NCBI RefSeq assembly: GCF_014287895.1
Contig: NZ_JACOPP010000002.1
Span: 62,001 to 126,000 of the forward strand
Length of the DNA stretch: 64,000 nt
Direction of reading: 5' to 3'
Origin: Lawsonibacter hominis
Lineage (GTDB): Bacteria; Bacillota; Clostridia; Oscillospirales; Oscillospiraceae
Shown: positions 15,141 to 23,728 of the stretch, piece after piece
How positions within the stretch are numbered: position 1 is the first letter of the stretch
How the letters are laid out: each line of letters opens with the position of its first letter
Translations under genes and position numbers: made by a program
The notes under the pieces: generated by a model
The model's input: only the letters and a program-made list of their open reading frames with translations
Told to the model about the DNA's origin: nothing
The model's database searches: none

Positions 15141-17109
15141 CCGCTTTCTGCCGGTCAGCCGGGAGGATCTGGCGGAGCGCGGCTGGGATGAATACGATTT
15201 TCTGGTGATCACCGGGGATGCCTATGTGGATCACCCTACCTTTGGCCCGGCCATCATCTCCCGTCTGCTGGAGTCTGAGGGCTACCGGGTAGCCATCCTG
15301 GCACAGCCGGACTGGCGAAGGGTATCTGCCTTTACACAGCTGGGGCGGCCACGCTTTGGGGTGTTCCTTTCCAGCGGGAATATCGACTCGATGGTCGCCC
15401 ACTACACCGTGGCGAAAAAACGCCGTCACGACGACGCCTATTCCCCGGGAAACCGGGCGGGCCTGCGGCCCGACCGGGCTGCCATCGTCTATGCCAATAA
15501 GGCGCGGGAGGCATTTGGAGGAGACCTGCCGTTGATTGTGGGCGGGCTGGAGGCCAGCCTGCGCCGCTTTGCGCACTATGATTATTGGGAGGACAAGGTG
15601 CGCCGCGCCATTCTTTTCGACAGTCAGGCGGACCTGCTGGTCTACGGTATGGGAGAGACCGCCACAAAGGAGATCGCCGCCCGTCTGGCCTCAGGCACTC
15701 CGGTGGAAGAGATCACAGATGTAAAGGGAACTGCCTTTATTGCAAAAAGCCCGGAGGCGTGTGTCTATCCCAAGGTGGAGTGCCCTTCTTTTGAACAGGT
15801 GAGCGGCGACAAGCGCGCCTATGCGCAGGCCAACCAGATTCAGTATGAGGAGCACGATCCGATCCGGGGCCGCGCCATCCTCCAGCGCCACGGAGCGCGC
15901 CTGCTGGTGGTCAACCCGCCCGCCATGCCGCTGACCACGGCGGAGCTGGACTTTGTGGCGGAGCTGCCCTACGTGCGGGAACCCCACCCCATGTATGACG
16001 CGATGGGCGGCGTGCCCGCCATCGAGGAGGTACGCTTTTCGGTGGCCCACAACCGCGGGTGCTTCGGGGCGTGCAACTTCTGCTCCCTGGCCTTCCATCA
16101 GGGGCGGATCATTTCCGCCCGCAGCCATGCCAGCGTGCTGCGGGAGGTGGAGGCGCTGACGAAGCACCCCGGCTTCAAGGGCTATATCCACGACGTGGGC
16201 GGCCCAACCGCCAATTTCCGCCGTCCGGCCTGCGCCAAGCAGCGCAAGGCGGGGGTGTGTAAGAACCGCGCCTGTCTGGCCCCCACGCCCTGTCCCAATC
16301 TGGACGCCGACCACACCGACTATCTGACGCTGCTGCGCCAGGTGCGGGCCGTTCCGGGGGTGAAGAAGGTCTTCATCCGTTCGGGGATCCGGTTTGATTA
16401 TCTGCTCCAGGACAAGAGCGGAGAATTTTTTGCTGAACTGGTCCAGCATCATGTCTCCGGCCAGCTGAAAGTGGCGCCCGAGCACTGTGTGGACGGGGTG
16501 CTGGACTATATGGGCAAGCCCCACATCGCTGTTTATGAGCGCTTCAAGCAAAAATACGACCGTCTGAACCAGCGATACGGCAAGCAGCAGTATCTGGTGC
16601 CCTACCTGATGTCTTCCCACCCCGGATGCACGATGGACGACGCGGTGCGTCTGGCGGAATGGCTCAACCGCACCGGACGCCAGCCGGAGCAGGTGCAGGA
16701 TTTTTACCCCACGCCGGGAACGCTGTCCACCTGTATGTATTATACCGGTATCGACCCCCGCACCATGAAGCCGGTCTATGTGCCGAAGGACCCCCACGAA
16801 AAGGCCATGCAGCGAGCGCTGATGCAGTGGAAGCGCCCGGAAAAGCGCGCTTTGGTGCGGGAGGCGCTGCACGCCGCCCACCGGGAGGACCTGATCGGCT
16901 ATGGCAAGGGGTGTCTGCTGCGCCCCTCCGCTCCGGCCAAGGCGGGCGGGAAACCCGCCGGACATGAGCAAGGCCGCCGCATCCAAGACCAGGGAAGGCC
17001 GGATCCAAAGTCGCCGGCAGAAGAGAAGCCCCGCCGGCGCCCCGCCAAAAAGGCGGGTTGGGCGGCGGCAAAGCCCAAGAAAAATGCCAGGCCCAAAGCA
17101 AAGCGATAA
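15115..17109 (+). CDS. YgiQ family radical SAM protein
   Basis: 664 residues. An N-terminal cobalamin-binding-like region (about 1-250, DRDRFLP-type opening and VGGLEASLRR) precedes a radical SAM core whose CxxxCxxC is C316-C320-C323 (in NRGCFGACNFCS). The C-terminal 80 residues are very basic and Pro/Lys/Arg-rich. Function of the YgiQ family is not established. A TTG start at 15115 is used because GGAG lies 7 bases upstream and no ATG is near. Confidence 0.9.
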   Translation: MDTNRIKRDRFLPVSREDLAERGWDEYDFLVITGDAYVDHPTFGPAIISRLLESEGYRVAILAQPDWRRVSAFTQLGRPRFGVFLSSGNIDSMVAHYTVAKKRRHDDAYSPGNRAGLRPDRAAIVYANKAREAFGGDLPLIVGGLEASLRRFAHYDYWEDKVRRAILFDSQADLLVYGMGETATKEIAARLASGTPVEEITDVKGTAFIAKSPEACVYPKVECPSFEQVSGDKRAYAQANQIQYEEHDPIRGRAILQRHGARLLVVNPPAMPLTTAELDFVAELPYVREPHPMYDAMGGVPAIEEVRFSVAHNRGCFGACNFCSLAFHQGRIISARSHASVLREVEALTKHPGFKGYIHDVGGPTANFRRPACAKQRKAGVCKNRACLAPTPCPNLDADHTDYLTLLRQVRAVPGVKKVFIRSGIRFDYLLQDKSGEFFAELVQHHVSGQLKVAPEHCVDGVLDYMGKPHIAVYERFKQKYDRLNQRYGKQQYLVPYLMSSHPGCTMDDAVRLAEWLNRTGRQPEQVQDFYPTPGTLSTCMYYTGIDPRTMKPVYVPKDPHEKAMQRALMQWKRPEKRALVREALHAAHREDLIGYGKGCLLRPSAPAKAGGKPAGHEQGRRIQDQGRPDPKSPAEEKPRRRPAKKAGWAAAKPKKNARPKAKR

Positions 17110-17116
17110 AAAGCCG

Positions 17117-17151
17117 CCCCGCCGCAGCTTTGAACTGCGGCGGGGTCTTTT
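17117..17151. terminator. Terminator between ygiQ-like gene and vanT
   Basis: CCCCGCCGCAG (17117-17127) pairs with CTGCGGCGGGG (17135-17145), followed by TCTTTTT on the plus strand. It separates two convergent genes. Confidence 0.85.
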
Positions 17152-19280
17152 TATGCTTCGCTCCCAACGATGCGGGGCAGCCGCGGGCCCAGACGGGAGA
17201 GAAGCTCATTGGTGATGGTGCCCGCCGCCTCAGCTGCTGCTTCGGCGGTGAGCACGGCGTCGCCATCCCGGCCGATGAGCGTGGCGGTATCTCCAGGGCG
17301 GACATCGGGGATCTCCGTCACATCCGCCAGAAGCTGATCCATACAGATCAGACCCGCAATCGGGGCCGGCTGGCCGTGGAGCAGTACCCGGCCTCTGCCG
17401 CAGGAAAGGGCGCGGGGCCAGCCGTCGGCATAACCGATTGTGATCAGGGCCAACCGGGTCGGGCGGGATGCGGTGAACGCCCCGTCGTATCCGGCGTGCT
17501 CGCCCGGCTCCAAAGTGTGGATTTGGGCTACCCGGGCCCGGAGCGCAAGGACCGGGCGCAGGTCGGGGCAGATGCGGGGATGATCCTGGGGAGCGCTGAG
17601 CAGACCATACAGCGCGATGCCGGTGCGTACCCAGCCGCAGCCCTCCAGGGGGCCGTAGTTGAGCAGACCATAGCTGCTTTGTATATGGAGCGCTCCGATG
17701 GGCAGACCGGCGCCGCTCAGGGTTTCCACCGCGTGCCAGAAGCGGCGTATCTGCGCCTGGGTGCAGGCTTGATCGGAGGGAGAACAGGTCTCACTGGCGG
17801 CCAGATGGGTAAACAGCCCCTTTACCTGCAAATGGGAGCAGGCGTAGAGTTCGCGCAGAGAAGCCGCGTCATCCCACCCGGTACCGAGGCGGTGCATCCC
17901 GGTGTCTATCTTGATATGAACCCGCAGGCGCTTCCCGCAGCGGTCCAGGAGCCGGGCGTGTTCCGGACTCACCACCGTCTGGGTCAGGCGATAGCGTCGC
18001 AGCAGCGGGACCGCCCCGGCACCGGACCAGCCCAGCACCAGAATGTCTCCCCGGACGCCGGCCCGGCGCAGACGGGCTCCTTCTGCGGCGGTGGCCACGG
18101 CGAAGGACCGGATGCCGGCCTTTTGACAGATGCGGGCGCATTCCAGGTCGCCGTGTCCGTAGGCGTTGGCCTTCAGCACCGCCGTGAGTGCGCATCCCTC
18201 CGGCAGCAGGCCGGACAGAACGTTGACATTGTGCCGCAGGGCGGCGGCGTCCAACTCGATCCAGGCCCGGCCCCGTTCCGGCTCCGGGCGCTTTCGGGGG
18301 ACCAACGCAAAGGGAGCCGCCAGCAGACCGGAAAGAAAGACCACCGCCAGATAGTGGAGCAGGCGGTTTTCAATGAGCAGCGCGCTCAGGCCAAGCGCCT
18401 TGGCCACGCCGCGGACGAGCAGAATGCAGAGCGGATGGAGCAGATACACCGCGGCAGACCAACGGCGCAGTTGGGGACGGGCCGGCAGATCCAGACCGCG
18501 CAGCCAGCAGAGCAGAAAGAAAATACAAAGCGGCAGCGAGAGGTAGAGTGCGTCAAAGCGTGCAAGGTGAAATTGCTTTACAAGAAGTCCTTCGGCCAGC
18601 AGAAGCCCCAGAGAGAGCAGCAGCCCGGCGGCATACCGGCCATCAGCGCGCCGGTTTCCCCTACCGGCAAGCCAGCCGCCCAACAGTAGAAACAGGGGCG
18701 CGAAGAACAGGCCGTTGCGGGTATAGTCAAAGCACTGGAACAGAGCTTCATAAAATGCCTTCAACGGTGGTATCGCATTTGTAAAGGCATAATAGCTGTC
18801 ACCGAGCAGGCCCAGGACGTAAAGGACAGCACAGACTGCCGCGGCGGTGGCCAAACGAAGCCGCCGGACCAGCAGGCAGACGATGCATCCGCCCAGCAGC
18901 ACGGCGGGAAAGTACCACAGGTGATAAAAAAGACCGTTGAAACAGGCGTCGCGCAGCAGCTCCAAAGGAAGCCCGGGTTGAGAAAAATAACCGCTGTAGA
19001 GGTTAATGGGAGCGTACAGCAAAGCGGAGAGGCCGTAGAGGAGAAGGCCCTTTTTTAAAAAGGGGAGCAGGGCGCTCACGCCCCGAGCCCGCAGCTCCGG
19101 CACGAGGAAATATCCGCTGACGGCGAAGAAAAAGGGAACGGCCAGCCGGGCCAGAATATCACAGAGCAGGTAGTTGACGTCGCGGCTCCAGGAGAGCAGC
19201 GGCCCTGTGTGTATGGCCACCACCAGAAGCGCCGCGACGGGCCGGAAGCGATCCAGTCCGCCCAATCGGCATTGCTTCAT
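17151..19280 (-). CDS. vanT: VanT-type membrane-bound serine/alanine racemase
   Basis: 709 residues. The N-terminal half (about 1-330) is a multi-pass membrane domain of the acyltransferase-3 type (RFRPVAALLVVAIHTG, then VPFFFAVSGYF). The C-terminal half is a PLP-dependent alanine-racemase domain with the PLP lysine K370 in LKANAYGHG. This architecture is diagnostic of VanT, which supplies D-Ser for peptidoglycan precursors ending in D-Ala-D-Ser. Start: ATG at 19280 with GGAGGG upstream; it overlaps vanXY by 4 bases (ATGA). The upstream 129-codon extension of the frame is antisense-like and excluded. Confidence 0.93.
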   Translation of the reverse strand: MKQCRLGGLDRFRPVAALLVVAIHTGPLLSWSRDVNYLLCDILARLAVPFFFAVSGYFLVPELRARGVSALLPFLKKGLLLYGLSALLYAPINLYSGYFSQPGLPLELLRDACFNGLFYHLWYFPAVLLGGCIVCLLVRRLRLATAAAVCAVLYVLGLLGDSYYAFTNAIPPLKAFYEALFQCFDYTRNGLFFAPLFLLLGGWLAGRGNRRADGRYAAGLLLSLGLLLAEGLLVKQFHLARFDALYLSLPLCIFFLLCWLRGLDLPARPQLRRWSAAVYLLHPLCILLVRGVAKALGLSALLIENRLLHYLAVVFLSGLLAAPFALVPRKRPEPERGRAWIELDAAALRHNVNVLSGLLPEGCALTAVLKANAYGHGDLECARICQKAGIRSFAVATAAEGARLRRAGVRGDILVLGWSGAGAVPLLRRYRLTQTVVSPEHARLLDRCGKRLRVHIKIDTGMHRLGTGWDDAASLRELYACSHLQVKGLFTHLAASETCSPSDQACTQAQIRRFWHAVETLSGAGLPIGALHIQSSYGLLNYGPLEGCGWVRTGIALYGLLSAPQDHPRICPDLRPVLALRARVAQIHTLEPGEHAGYDGAFTASRPTRLALITIGYADGWPRALSCGRGRVLLHGQPAPIAGLICMDQLLADVTEIPDVRPGDTATLIGRDGDAVLTAEAAAEAAGTITNELLSRLGPRLPRIVGSEA

Positions 19281-20032
19281 CCTGCGTCCCTCCACAAAGT
19301 GAACACCATGCCGCCGGTATTGGTGTCCGAACACTGGCAGGGCATGCCGGAGGAAAGCAGCGCTTCCAGAGCGTCCAGATGTCCGTCCGGTGCGTAACAT
19401 ACCTCGAACGAGCGGCCTGCGGCCCGATAACGCAGAGGAGCGCCCTCTGCCGGAAACGTCCGCAGCCATGCCAGATATTCTTCCAGCACCAGATTCCGCT
19501 CCGTCATGATCCGGGCATGGGGCCAGCCCACATAGCGGAAATGCCAGGGCTCCCAGCCGATCCCGGTGATCGCTTCCTTTCCCTTTGGGTAACGGAGCAC
19601 GAAGCCGTAATCCGCCGCCTTTTCCCGCAGAGCACGGCAGGGGCCCGAGTCGGGGAAGCAGGGGCATATGAAATCCAGATCAGGCACATTCTCGCCCAGA
19701 TCCACGGCCAGACCGGTCTGGTGTTCACTGCACCCCGGCGCGGCCACATAGGTCCGTGTGAACCGGAGCCCCCGTTCCCGTACCGTATCGTCCCAGATCT
19801 GCCGCTGCTCCCGCTGGGAGCGGTAACCGCTCACCGGAATCACGCTTCCCTTTGCCCCGGCGGCCTGCAGCAGTTCATCCAACATGACCTTGGCGCGGCG
19901 GTGAAGCAGAATGTCCGGATGCCGGCGATCCACCGCCGTCAGTTCTTCGGACTCCGGCGCCCGGAGAAGCGGGTGCTCCCGGTTGACCAGCAGAAGCGTC
20001 CCGGCGGCAGGCCACGGAGGAGCAGATTTCAT
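19277..20032 (-). CDS. vanXY: VanXY-type D,D-dipeptidase/D,D-carboxypeptidase
   Basis: 251 residues, M15B family, with no signal peptide, which fits the cytoplasmic VanXY enzymes of vanC/vanG clusters. Zinc ligands and catalytic Glu are visible: CSEHQTGLAVDLG (His and Asp) and WEPWHFRYVG (Glu and His). It removes D-Ala-D-Ala dipeptides and terminal D-Ala so that only D-Ser-ended precursors remain. It overlaps vanG by 4 bases upstream and vanT by 4 bases downstream, so the three products are translationally coupled. Confidence 0.9.
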   Translation of the reverse strand: MKSAPPWPAAGTLLLVNREHPLLRAPESEELTAVDRRHPDILLHRRAKVMLDELLQAAGAKGSVIPVSGYRSQREQRQIWDDTVRERGLRFTRTYVAAPGCSEHQTGLAVDLGENVPDLDFICPCFPDSGPCRALREKAADYGFVLRYPKGKEAITGIGWEPWHFRYVGWPHARIMTERNLVLEEYLAWLRTFPAEGAPLRYRAAGRSFEVCYAPDGHLDALEALLSSGMPCQCSDTNTGGMVFTLWRDAG

Positions 20033-21081
20033 GCGCCCACCGCCAATTCGATCGCACGGTCCAGAAGCGCCCCGAATTCCAGGCCGATGCCGTGCATCAT
20101 GTTGGGGTAACGGCTGTGACTGGTGAAGCCGGGGATGGTATTGACTTCATTGAATACCACACGGCCCTCCGGCGTTAAAAACAGGTCCACGCGGGCAAAG
20201 CCCGAGCAGTTCAGCGCCCAGTAGACCTTACAGGCCGCCGCCTTGACGGACTCCGCCTTTTCCCGGGAAATCCGGGCGGGCATATGGATCCGAGCGGTCA
20301 TCAGGTTGTATTTTTCCGTGTAGTCAAAAAATCCCTGCGTCAGCTCGATTTCGTCCACTTCGCCTACGGTCAGCCCCAGATTGCCCAACACAGCGCAGCC
20401 CACCTCAAAGCCGGACACCGCTTCCTCTAAAAGGATCTTGCTGTCATGCTCCAGCGCGGCGGTCACCGCCGCGTCCAGCGCGTCGGGGCGCTCCACCCGG
20501 CTGACGCCGAAGGAGGAGCCCGCCCGGGCAGGCTTGACGAACAGCGGATAGCCCAGTCGTGCAGCCTGGGACGGCAGCATGGCTCGATCCTCGCCGGCGC
20601 GGAACACCACCGAACGCGGCACAGCCACGCCGGACTGGCCGGCCAGGCGATGGGCCAGGTCTTTATCCATACAGATCGCGCTGGCACATGTTCCGCATCC
20701 GACTATCGGGATTCCGGCAAGCTCCAGCAGACCCTGTACGGTTCCGTCCTCGCCGTTTTTTCCATGGAGCACTGGAAAGGCCGCATCCAGGCGGACGGCG
20801 GTTATTCCGGCGGGGGCGATCACCAGCAGACCATGCAGGCCGCGGTCCGGAGAGATGACAGCCGGGATGGTGCGGCGTGTGTCTTGGTGCCAGGTATCGT
20901 CCAGCAGAGCTTCCAACGGGCCGGTATACAGCAGCCATCGGCCCTCCCGGGTGATCCCCAGCAGTACCGGTTCATATTTTTCCGGGTCCAGGTGGGAGAG
21001 CACCGCGTGAGCGGATTGAAGCGAAACGGAGTATTCGCTGGAGCAGCCGCCGAACAGAACGGCCAACTTTCGTCGGGACAT
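20029..21081 (-). CDS. vanG: D-alanine--D-serine ligase, VanG type
   Basis: 350 residues of the D-Ala-D-X ligase ATP-grasp family (LFGGCSSEYSVSL at the N-terminus; ATP-binding FVKPARAGSSFGVSR). The omega-loop FFDYTEKYNLMTARIHMPAR resembles VanG and other D-Ala-D-Ser ligases rather than Ddl. Adjacent vanXY and vanT agree with D-Ser use. The ATG at 21081 (MSRRKLAVL) has GGGAGG 7 bases upstream; an ATG two codons earlier almost touches that site and is unlikely. No vanR/vanS or vanY gene flanks it. Confidence 0.9.
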   Translation of the reverse strand: MSRRKLAVLFGGCSSEYSVSLQSAHAVLSHLDPEKYEPVLLGITREGRWLLYTGPLEALLDDTWHQDTRRTIPAVISPDRGLHGLLVIAPAGITAVRLDAAFPVLHGKNGEDGTVQGLLELAGIPIVGCGTCASAICMDKDLAHRLAGQSGVAVPRSVVFRAGEDRAMLPSQAARLGYPLFVKPARAGSSFGVSRVERPDALDAAVTAALEHDSKILLEEAVSGFEVGCAVLGNLGLTVGEVDEIELTQGFFDYTEKYNLMTARIHMPARISREKAESVKAAACKVYWALNCSGFARVDLFLTPEGRVVFNEVNTIPGFTSHSRYPNMMHGIGLEFGALLDRAIELAVGA

Positions 21082-21199
21082 AACCATACCTCCCTGTTTT
21101 GTTTGTCCAAAGCATAACAAAAAAGGGACCTGGAGATATGAAAACAAGCCGTCCAAAGACTTAAGAAATCAGAACGCGATTCTTAAAAAAGACAAACAT

Positions 21200-21227
21200 C
21201 CCGCAGCATAGAATCCTATGCTGCGGG
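21200..21227. terminator. Perfect hairpin between lipoprotein and van genes
   Basis: CCCGCAGCATAG (21200-21211) and its exact complement (21216-21227) enclose a 4-base loop. On the minus strand it is followed by ATGTTTGTCTTTTTT. It may terminate read-through from the lipoprotein gene into the van operon. Confidence 0.6.
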
Positions 21228-21253
21228 CGCGACCGCTTTTTCGCCGCTTCAAA

Positions 21254-21288
21254 CAGACTGCGGCATGGAAAACCCATGCCGCAGTCTG
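21254..21288 (-). terminator. Terminator of the lipoprotein gene
   Basis: A 15-bp perfect inverted repeat (21254-21268 and 21274-21288) directly after the lipoprotein stop, followed by a short TTTG on the minus strand. Confidence 0.75.
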
Positions 21289-21296
21289 TCCTTTGG

Positions 21297-21722
21297 TCAG
21301 TGCAAGGCGTCTTTTACTCCGGTGCCGATGTCACGGGCGGCATTGCCGACTCCATTGACGATATCACCGGCGGCATTGCCGACTCCGCCGACGATATCGC
21401 CGGCCGCATTGCCGATATCACGGCCGGTTCCGGTACGCGGAGTGGGGCGGATGGTGGTGCCGGCCGCGCCTCCGGTCCCTGTGGTGCCGGGAGTACCGGT
21501 GGCGTCCGCGCCATTGGTCGACTCATTGCCAATGATGCCGTCGCTATCATTAACGGCGCCGTCATTGCTCCCTGGGGTCGTGACCGGACTCGTACTGGGC
21601 GTAGCGGTAGCGGCCGGTGTCGTGGGGGTCGGGGTCACATTGGGCGCCTTGTCCCGGGTACAGCCGGCCGTAGTGAGCGTCAGAGCCAGCCCCAGGCACA
21701 GAATTGTCAAAATCCGTTTCAT
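21297..21722 (-). CDS. Repeat-containing lipoprotein of unknown function
   Basis: 141 residues. A signal peptide with lipobox LTTAGC (Cys21) is followed by a Thr/Pro/Ser-rich linker (about 28-95) typical of surface tethers. The end is about three copies of a 12-residue unit built on GVGNAAGDIV, a glycine/alanine amphipathic repeat. The DNA repeats with it (36-bp units at about 21335-21425). Membrane-anchored on the outer face; function unknown. GGAGGATACGGA precedes the ATG. Confidence 0.8.
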   Translation of the reverse strand: MKRILTILCLGLALTLTTAGCTRDKAPNVTPTPTTPAATATPSTSPVTTPGSNDGAVNDSDGIIGNESTNGADATGTPGTTGTGGAAGTTIRPTPRTGTGRDIGNAAGDIVGGVGNAAGDIVNGVGNAARDIGTGVKDALH

Positions 21723-21837
21723 TCCGTATCCTCCTGCTGATTACGCAGTTTTTTAGATGATCTCCATCCGCAGTTTAGTATGCACGGCGCCAGTCGCTTT
21801 ACGCCCGGTAAAATTTTTGTTTTTTTATAAATTGCGC

Positions 21838-21886
21838 TTGCAAAAGGTGGGAAGAACTGTTATATTAATAACAGTAATAGTTACTG
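21838..21886 (+). promoter_or_regulatory. perR promoter with two palindromic operators
   Basis: TTGCAA (21838-21843), 17-base spacer and TATATT (21861-21866). The -10 lies inside the palindrome TGTTAT-ATTA-ATAACA (21858-21873), and a second palindrome CAGTAA-TAG-TTACTG (21872-21886) follows. The first resembles the Per box (TTATAATnATTATAA). Autoregulation by PerR is inferred. Confidence 0.65.
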
Positions 21887-21908
21887 ATCTTGAAAGAGGA
21901 GATGAGCA

Positions 21909-22292
21909 ATGAAGGGCAAACGATACTCACGGCAGCGGGAGTTGATTTTTGAGGCATTGAAAGCCAGCCATGAACATCCGACGGCGGAGATGATGTATCA
22001 ATGGCTCAAGCCGGAGAATCCAAATCTGAGTCTGGGGACGGTCTATCGCAATTTGAATCTGCTGGCAGACGAGGGCGCCATCGTGCGCATGGCGTTTCCG
22101 GTGGAGCGGTATGATGCCAATACCATGCCTCATCCCCATTTCAGGTGTTCCGCCTGCGGCGCGGTATATGATTTGGGCCTGCCCTATGACCGGGGACTGG
22201 ATGAACAGGCGCTTTTGCACAGCGGCCACGACGTGCATGGTCATGAGGTCCTTTTTCATGGGATCTGTGTCGGCTGCAAGCGGGTGCATTGA
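21909..22292 (+). CDS. perR: Fur family peroxide-responsive repressor (PerR-like)
   Basis: 127 residues. An N-terminal winged helix (about 1-75; KRYSRQRELIFEALKAS, then NLSLGTVYRNLNLLADEG) is followed by a dimerisation/metal domain. Structural zinc cysteines are C80-x2-C83 (HPHFRCSACG) and CVGC at the end. The regulatory His residues of PerR (MPHPHF) are present. It represses peroxide-defence genes until metal-catalysed oxidation. The rubrerythrin gene 75 bases downstream fits PerR better than an iron-uptake Fur. AGAGGAGATGAGCA precedes the ATG. Confidence 0.88.
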   Translation: MKGKRYSRQRELIFEALKASHEHPTAEMMYQWLKPENPNLSLGTVYRNLNLLADEGAIVRMAFPVERYDANTMPHPHFRCSACGAVYDLGLPYDRGLDEQALLHSGHDVHGHEVLFHGICVGCKRVH

Positions 22293-22367
22293 CTTATTTT
22301 CCTCAATTGATCGCGAACCAAAAACAGCGGACCGAACAAAAATATAGTAGAAGGAGTGTCATGAAGT

Positions 22368-22901
22368 ATGGAACTGAAGGGCAGCAAAACGGAAGCCAAT
22401 CTCTGGAAAGCTTTTGCGGGGGAGAGTATGGCCCGCAATAAGTATGACTATTTTGCCAGCAAGGCCAAGAAAGAGGGCTACGAGCAGATTGCGGCTATTT
22501 TTCAGGAGACTGCGGGCAATGAAAAGGAGCACGCCAAACTCTGGTTCAAGGAGCTGGGCGGGATCGGCGATACCCCGGCGAATCTGAAGGCTGCCGCTGC
22601 GGGCGAAAAGGAAGAATGGACCCAGATGTACCGGGAGATGGCCGAGACTGCCAAAGAGGAGGGCTTTGAAAAACTTGCCTTCCTGTTCGAAGGCGTCGGA
22701 AAGATCGAAAAGGAGCACGAGGAGCGTTACCTGACCCTGCTGAAGAATCTGGAAGAAGGCGTGGTCTTCAAGCGCGGCGACGAGTACATGTGGAAGTGCC
22801 GCAACTGCGGTCATATCCACATTGGCAAAGAGGCGCCCGAGGTTTGCCCGGTGTGCGCGCATCCCCGCGCTTATTTTGAGCTGCGGGCCCAAAATTACTG
22901 A
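22368..22901 (+). CDS. rbr: Rubrerythrin
   Basis: 177 residues. The N-terminal ferritin-like diiron domain (about 1-140) has the paired ExxH motifs (NEKEHAKLW, and KIEKEHEERY). The C-terminal rubredoxin-like domain has CRNCGHIH and CPVCAHPRAYF for the mononuclear iron. It reduces hydrogen peroxide in anaerobes. Probably co-transcribed with perR and therefore peroxide-inducible. The ATG at 22368 is in frame after AAGGAGTG; an out-of-frame ATG lies 7 bases before it. Confidence 0.95.
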   Translation: MELKGSKTEANLWKAFAGESMARNKYDYFASKAKKEGYEQIAAIFQETAGNEKEHAKLWFKELGGIGDTPANLKAAAAGEKEEWTQMYREMAETAKEEGFEKLAFLFEGVGKIEKEHEERYLTLLKNLEEGVVFKRGDEYMWKCRNCGHIHIGKEAPEVCPVCAHPRAYFELRAQNY

Positions 22902-23072
22902 GAAAGTTCCGCCCGGACCCCGGCGCTGAGGCGCGGGCAGATCTGTGACGCGCCTGCAGGCGCAGGAAAAGACGAGACGGATCGGGCGGCGATCGCGTGT
23001 AAGCGCTCAAGCCCGGACCGGCATACATCCCTCTCTGCTGCAAAAGGCCTTCGGCCTGTCTCGAGCGACGGA
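22902..23072. other. Intergenic stretch without a supported gene
   Basis: About 170 GC-rich bases after rubrerythrin. No open frame has a ribosome binding site or family-like product. A short hairpin (AAAGGCC/GGCCT) lies at about 23043-23056. Confidence 0.5.
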
Positions 23073-23102
23073 ACGGCATGGCATAACGCCATGCCGTTTT
23101 TC
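23073..23102 (+). terminator. Terminator of the perR-rbr unit
   Basis: ACGGCATGGC (23073-23082) and GCCATGCCGT (23088-23097), loop ATAAC, followed by TTTTTCC. Confidence 0.85.
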
Positions 23103-23167
23103 CGGCTTTAAACGCATGCGGATCATGTTTTGGCCGCACATTTTTGTCGCATGCTGTAAATTGCTCT

Positions 23168-23196
23168 TTTCTTTTTATGCATAACTGGTGTATAAT
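23168..23196 (+). promoter_or_regulatory. Candidate promoter of the nusB-recN operon
   Basis: A perfect TATAAT (23191-23196), overlapped by a second TATAAT at 23196-23201. The -35 (TTTCTT at 23168-23173) is weak. The start codon follows at 23239. Confidence 0.5.
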
Positions 23197-23238
23197 ATAA
23201 TTATCTATGTGTATTATTGATTGCCTGGAGGAATCCGA

Positions 23239-23727
23239 ATGACCAGAACTGCCGCCCGAGAGATCGCCGTCCACTTCACGTTTGAATTGGGCTTTACCGG
23301 ACAGACTGCCGAAGCGCTGCTGGCGCAGGCTATGAATCGTACCACCTTCGCCTCCATCGGGGAGGAGGAGCCCCTTTACAGCGAGTACCCCAACGAGACC
23401 CAGCGCGCCTATATCAGCGCGCTGGTGAAGGGGGTGTATGAACACGCGCCGGAATTGGATGAGTATATCTCCCGTTACGCGATCGGCTGGAATTTTGCGC
23501 GGCTCAACCGGGTGGCGGTGGCGATCATGCGGGTCGCCATGTATGAGATCCTGTATATGCAGGACATCCCCAATGCCGCCGCGATCAATGAGGCGGTGGA
23601 ACTGACCAAGCACTACGAGGAACCGGAGGTGGTCTCCTTCGTAAACGGTATCCTGGGCTCCTTTGTGCGCAGCGAGTGCCCGCCGGATCCGGTGGGGCTT
23701 CCCACCACGCCCAAGGATGCGCCCTGA
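23239..23727 (+). CDS. nusB: Transcription antitermination factor NusB
   Basis: 162 residues, all helical. The opening TRTAAREIAVHFTFELGF and the C-terminal block INEAVELTKHYEEPEVVSFVNGILG are NusB hallmarks. It binds boxA RNA with NusE (S10) in rRNA antitermination. First gene of a long housekeeping operon running to recN. TGGAGG precedes the ATG at 23239. Confidence 0.93.
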   Translation: MTRTAAREIAVHFTFELGFTGQTAEALLAQAMNRTTFASIGEEEPLYSEYPNETQRAYISALVKGVYEHAPELDEYISRYAIGWNFARLNRVAVAIMRVAMYEILYMQDIPNAAAINEAVELTKHYEEPEVVSFVNGILGSFVRSECPPDPVGLPTTPKDAP

Positions 23728-23728
23728 C

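Noticed and set aside
19281..19667. N-terminal extension of the vanT frame
   Set aside because: It overlaps vanXY in another frame and has no family similarity; a good ribosome binding site precedes the ATG at 19280.
21265..21756. Plus-strand repetitive frames opposite the lipoprotein gene
   Set aside because: The repeats mirror the lipoprotein repeats; the minus frame has lipobox, ribosome binding site and terminator.
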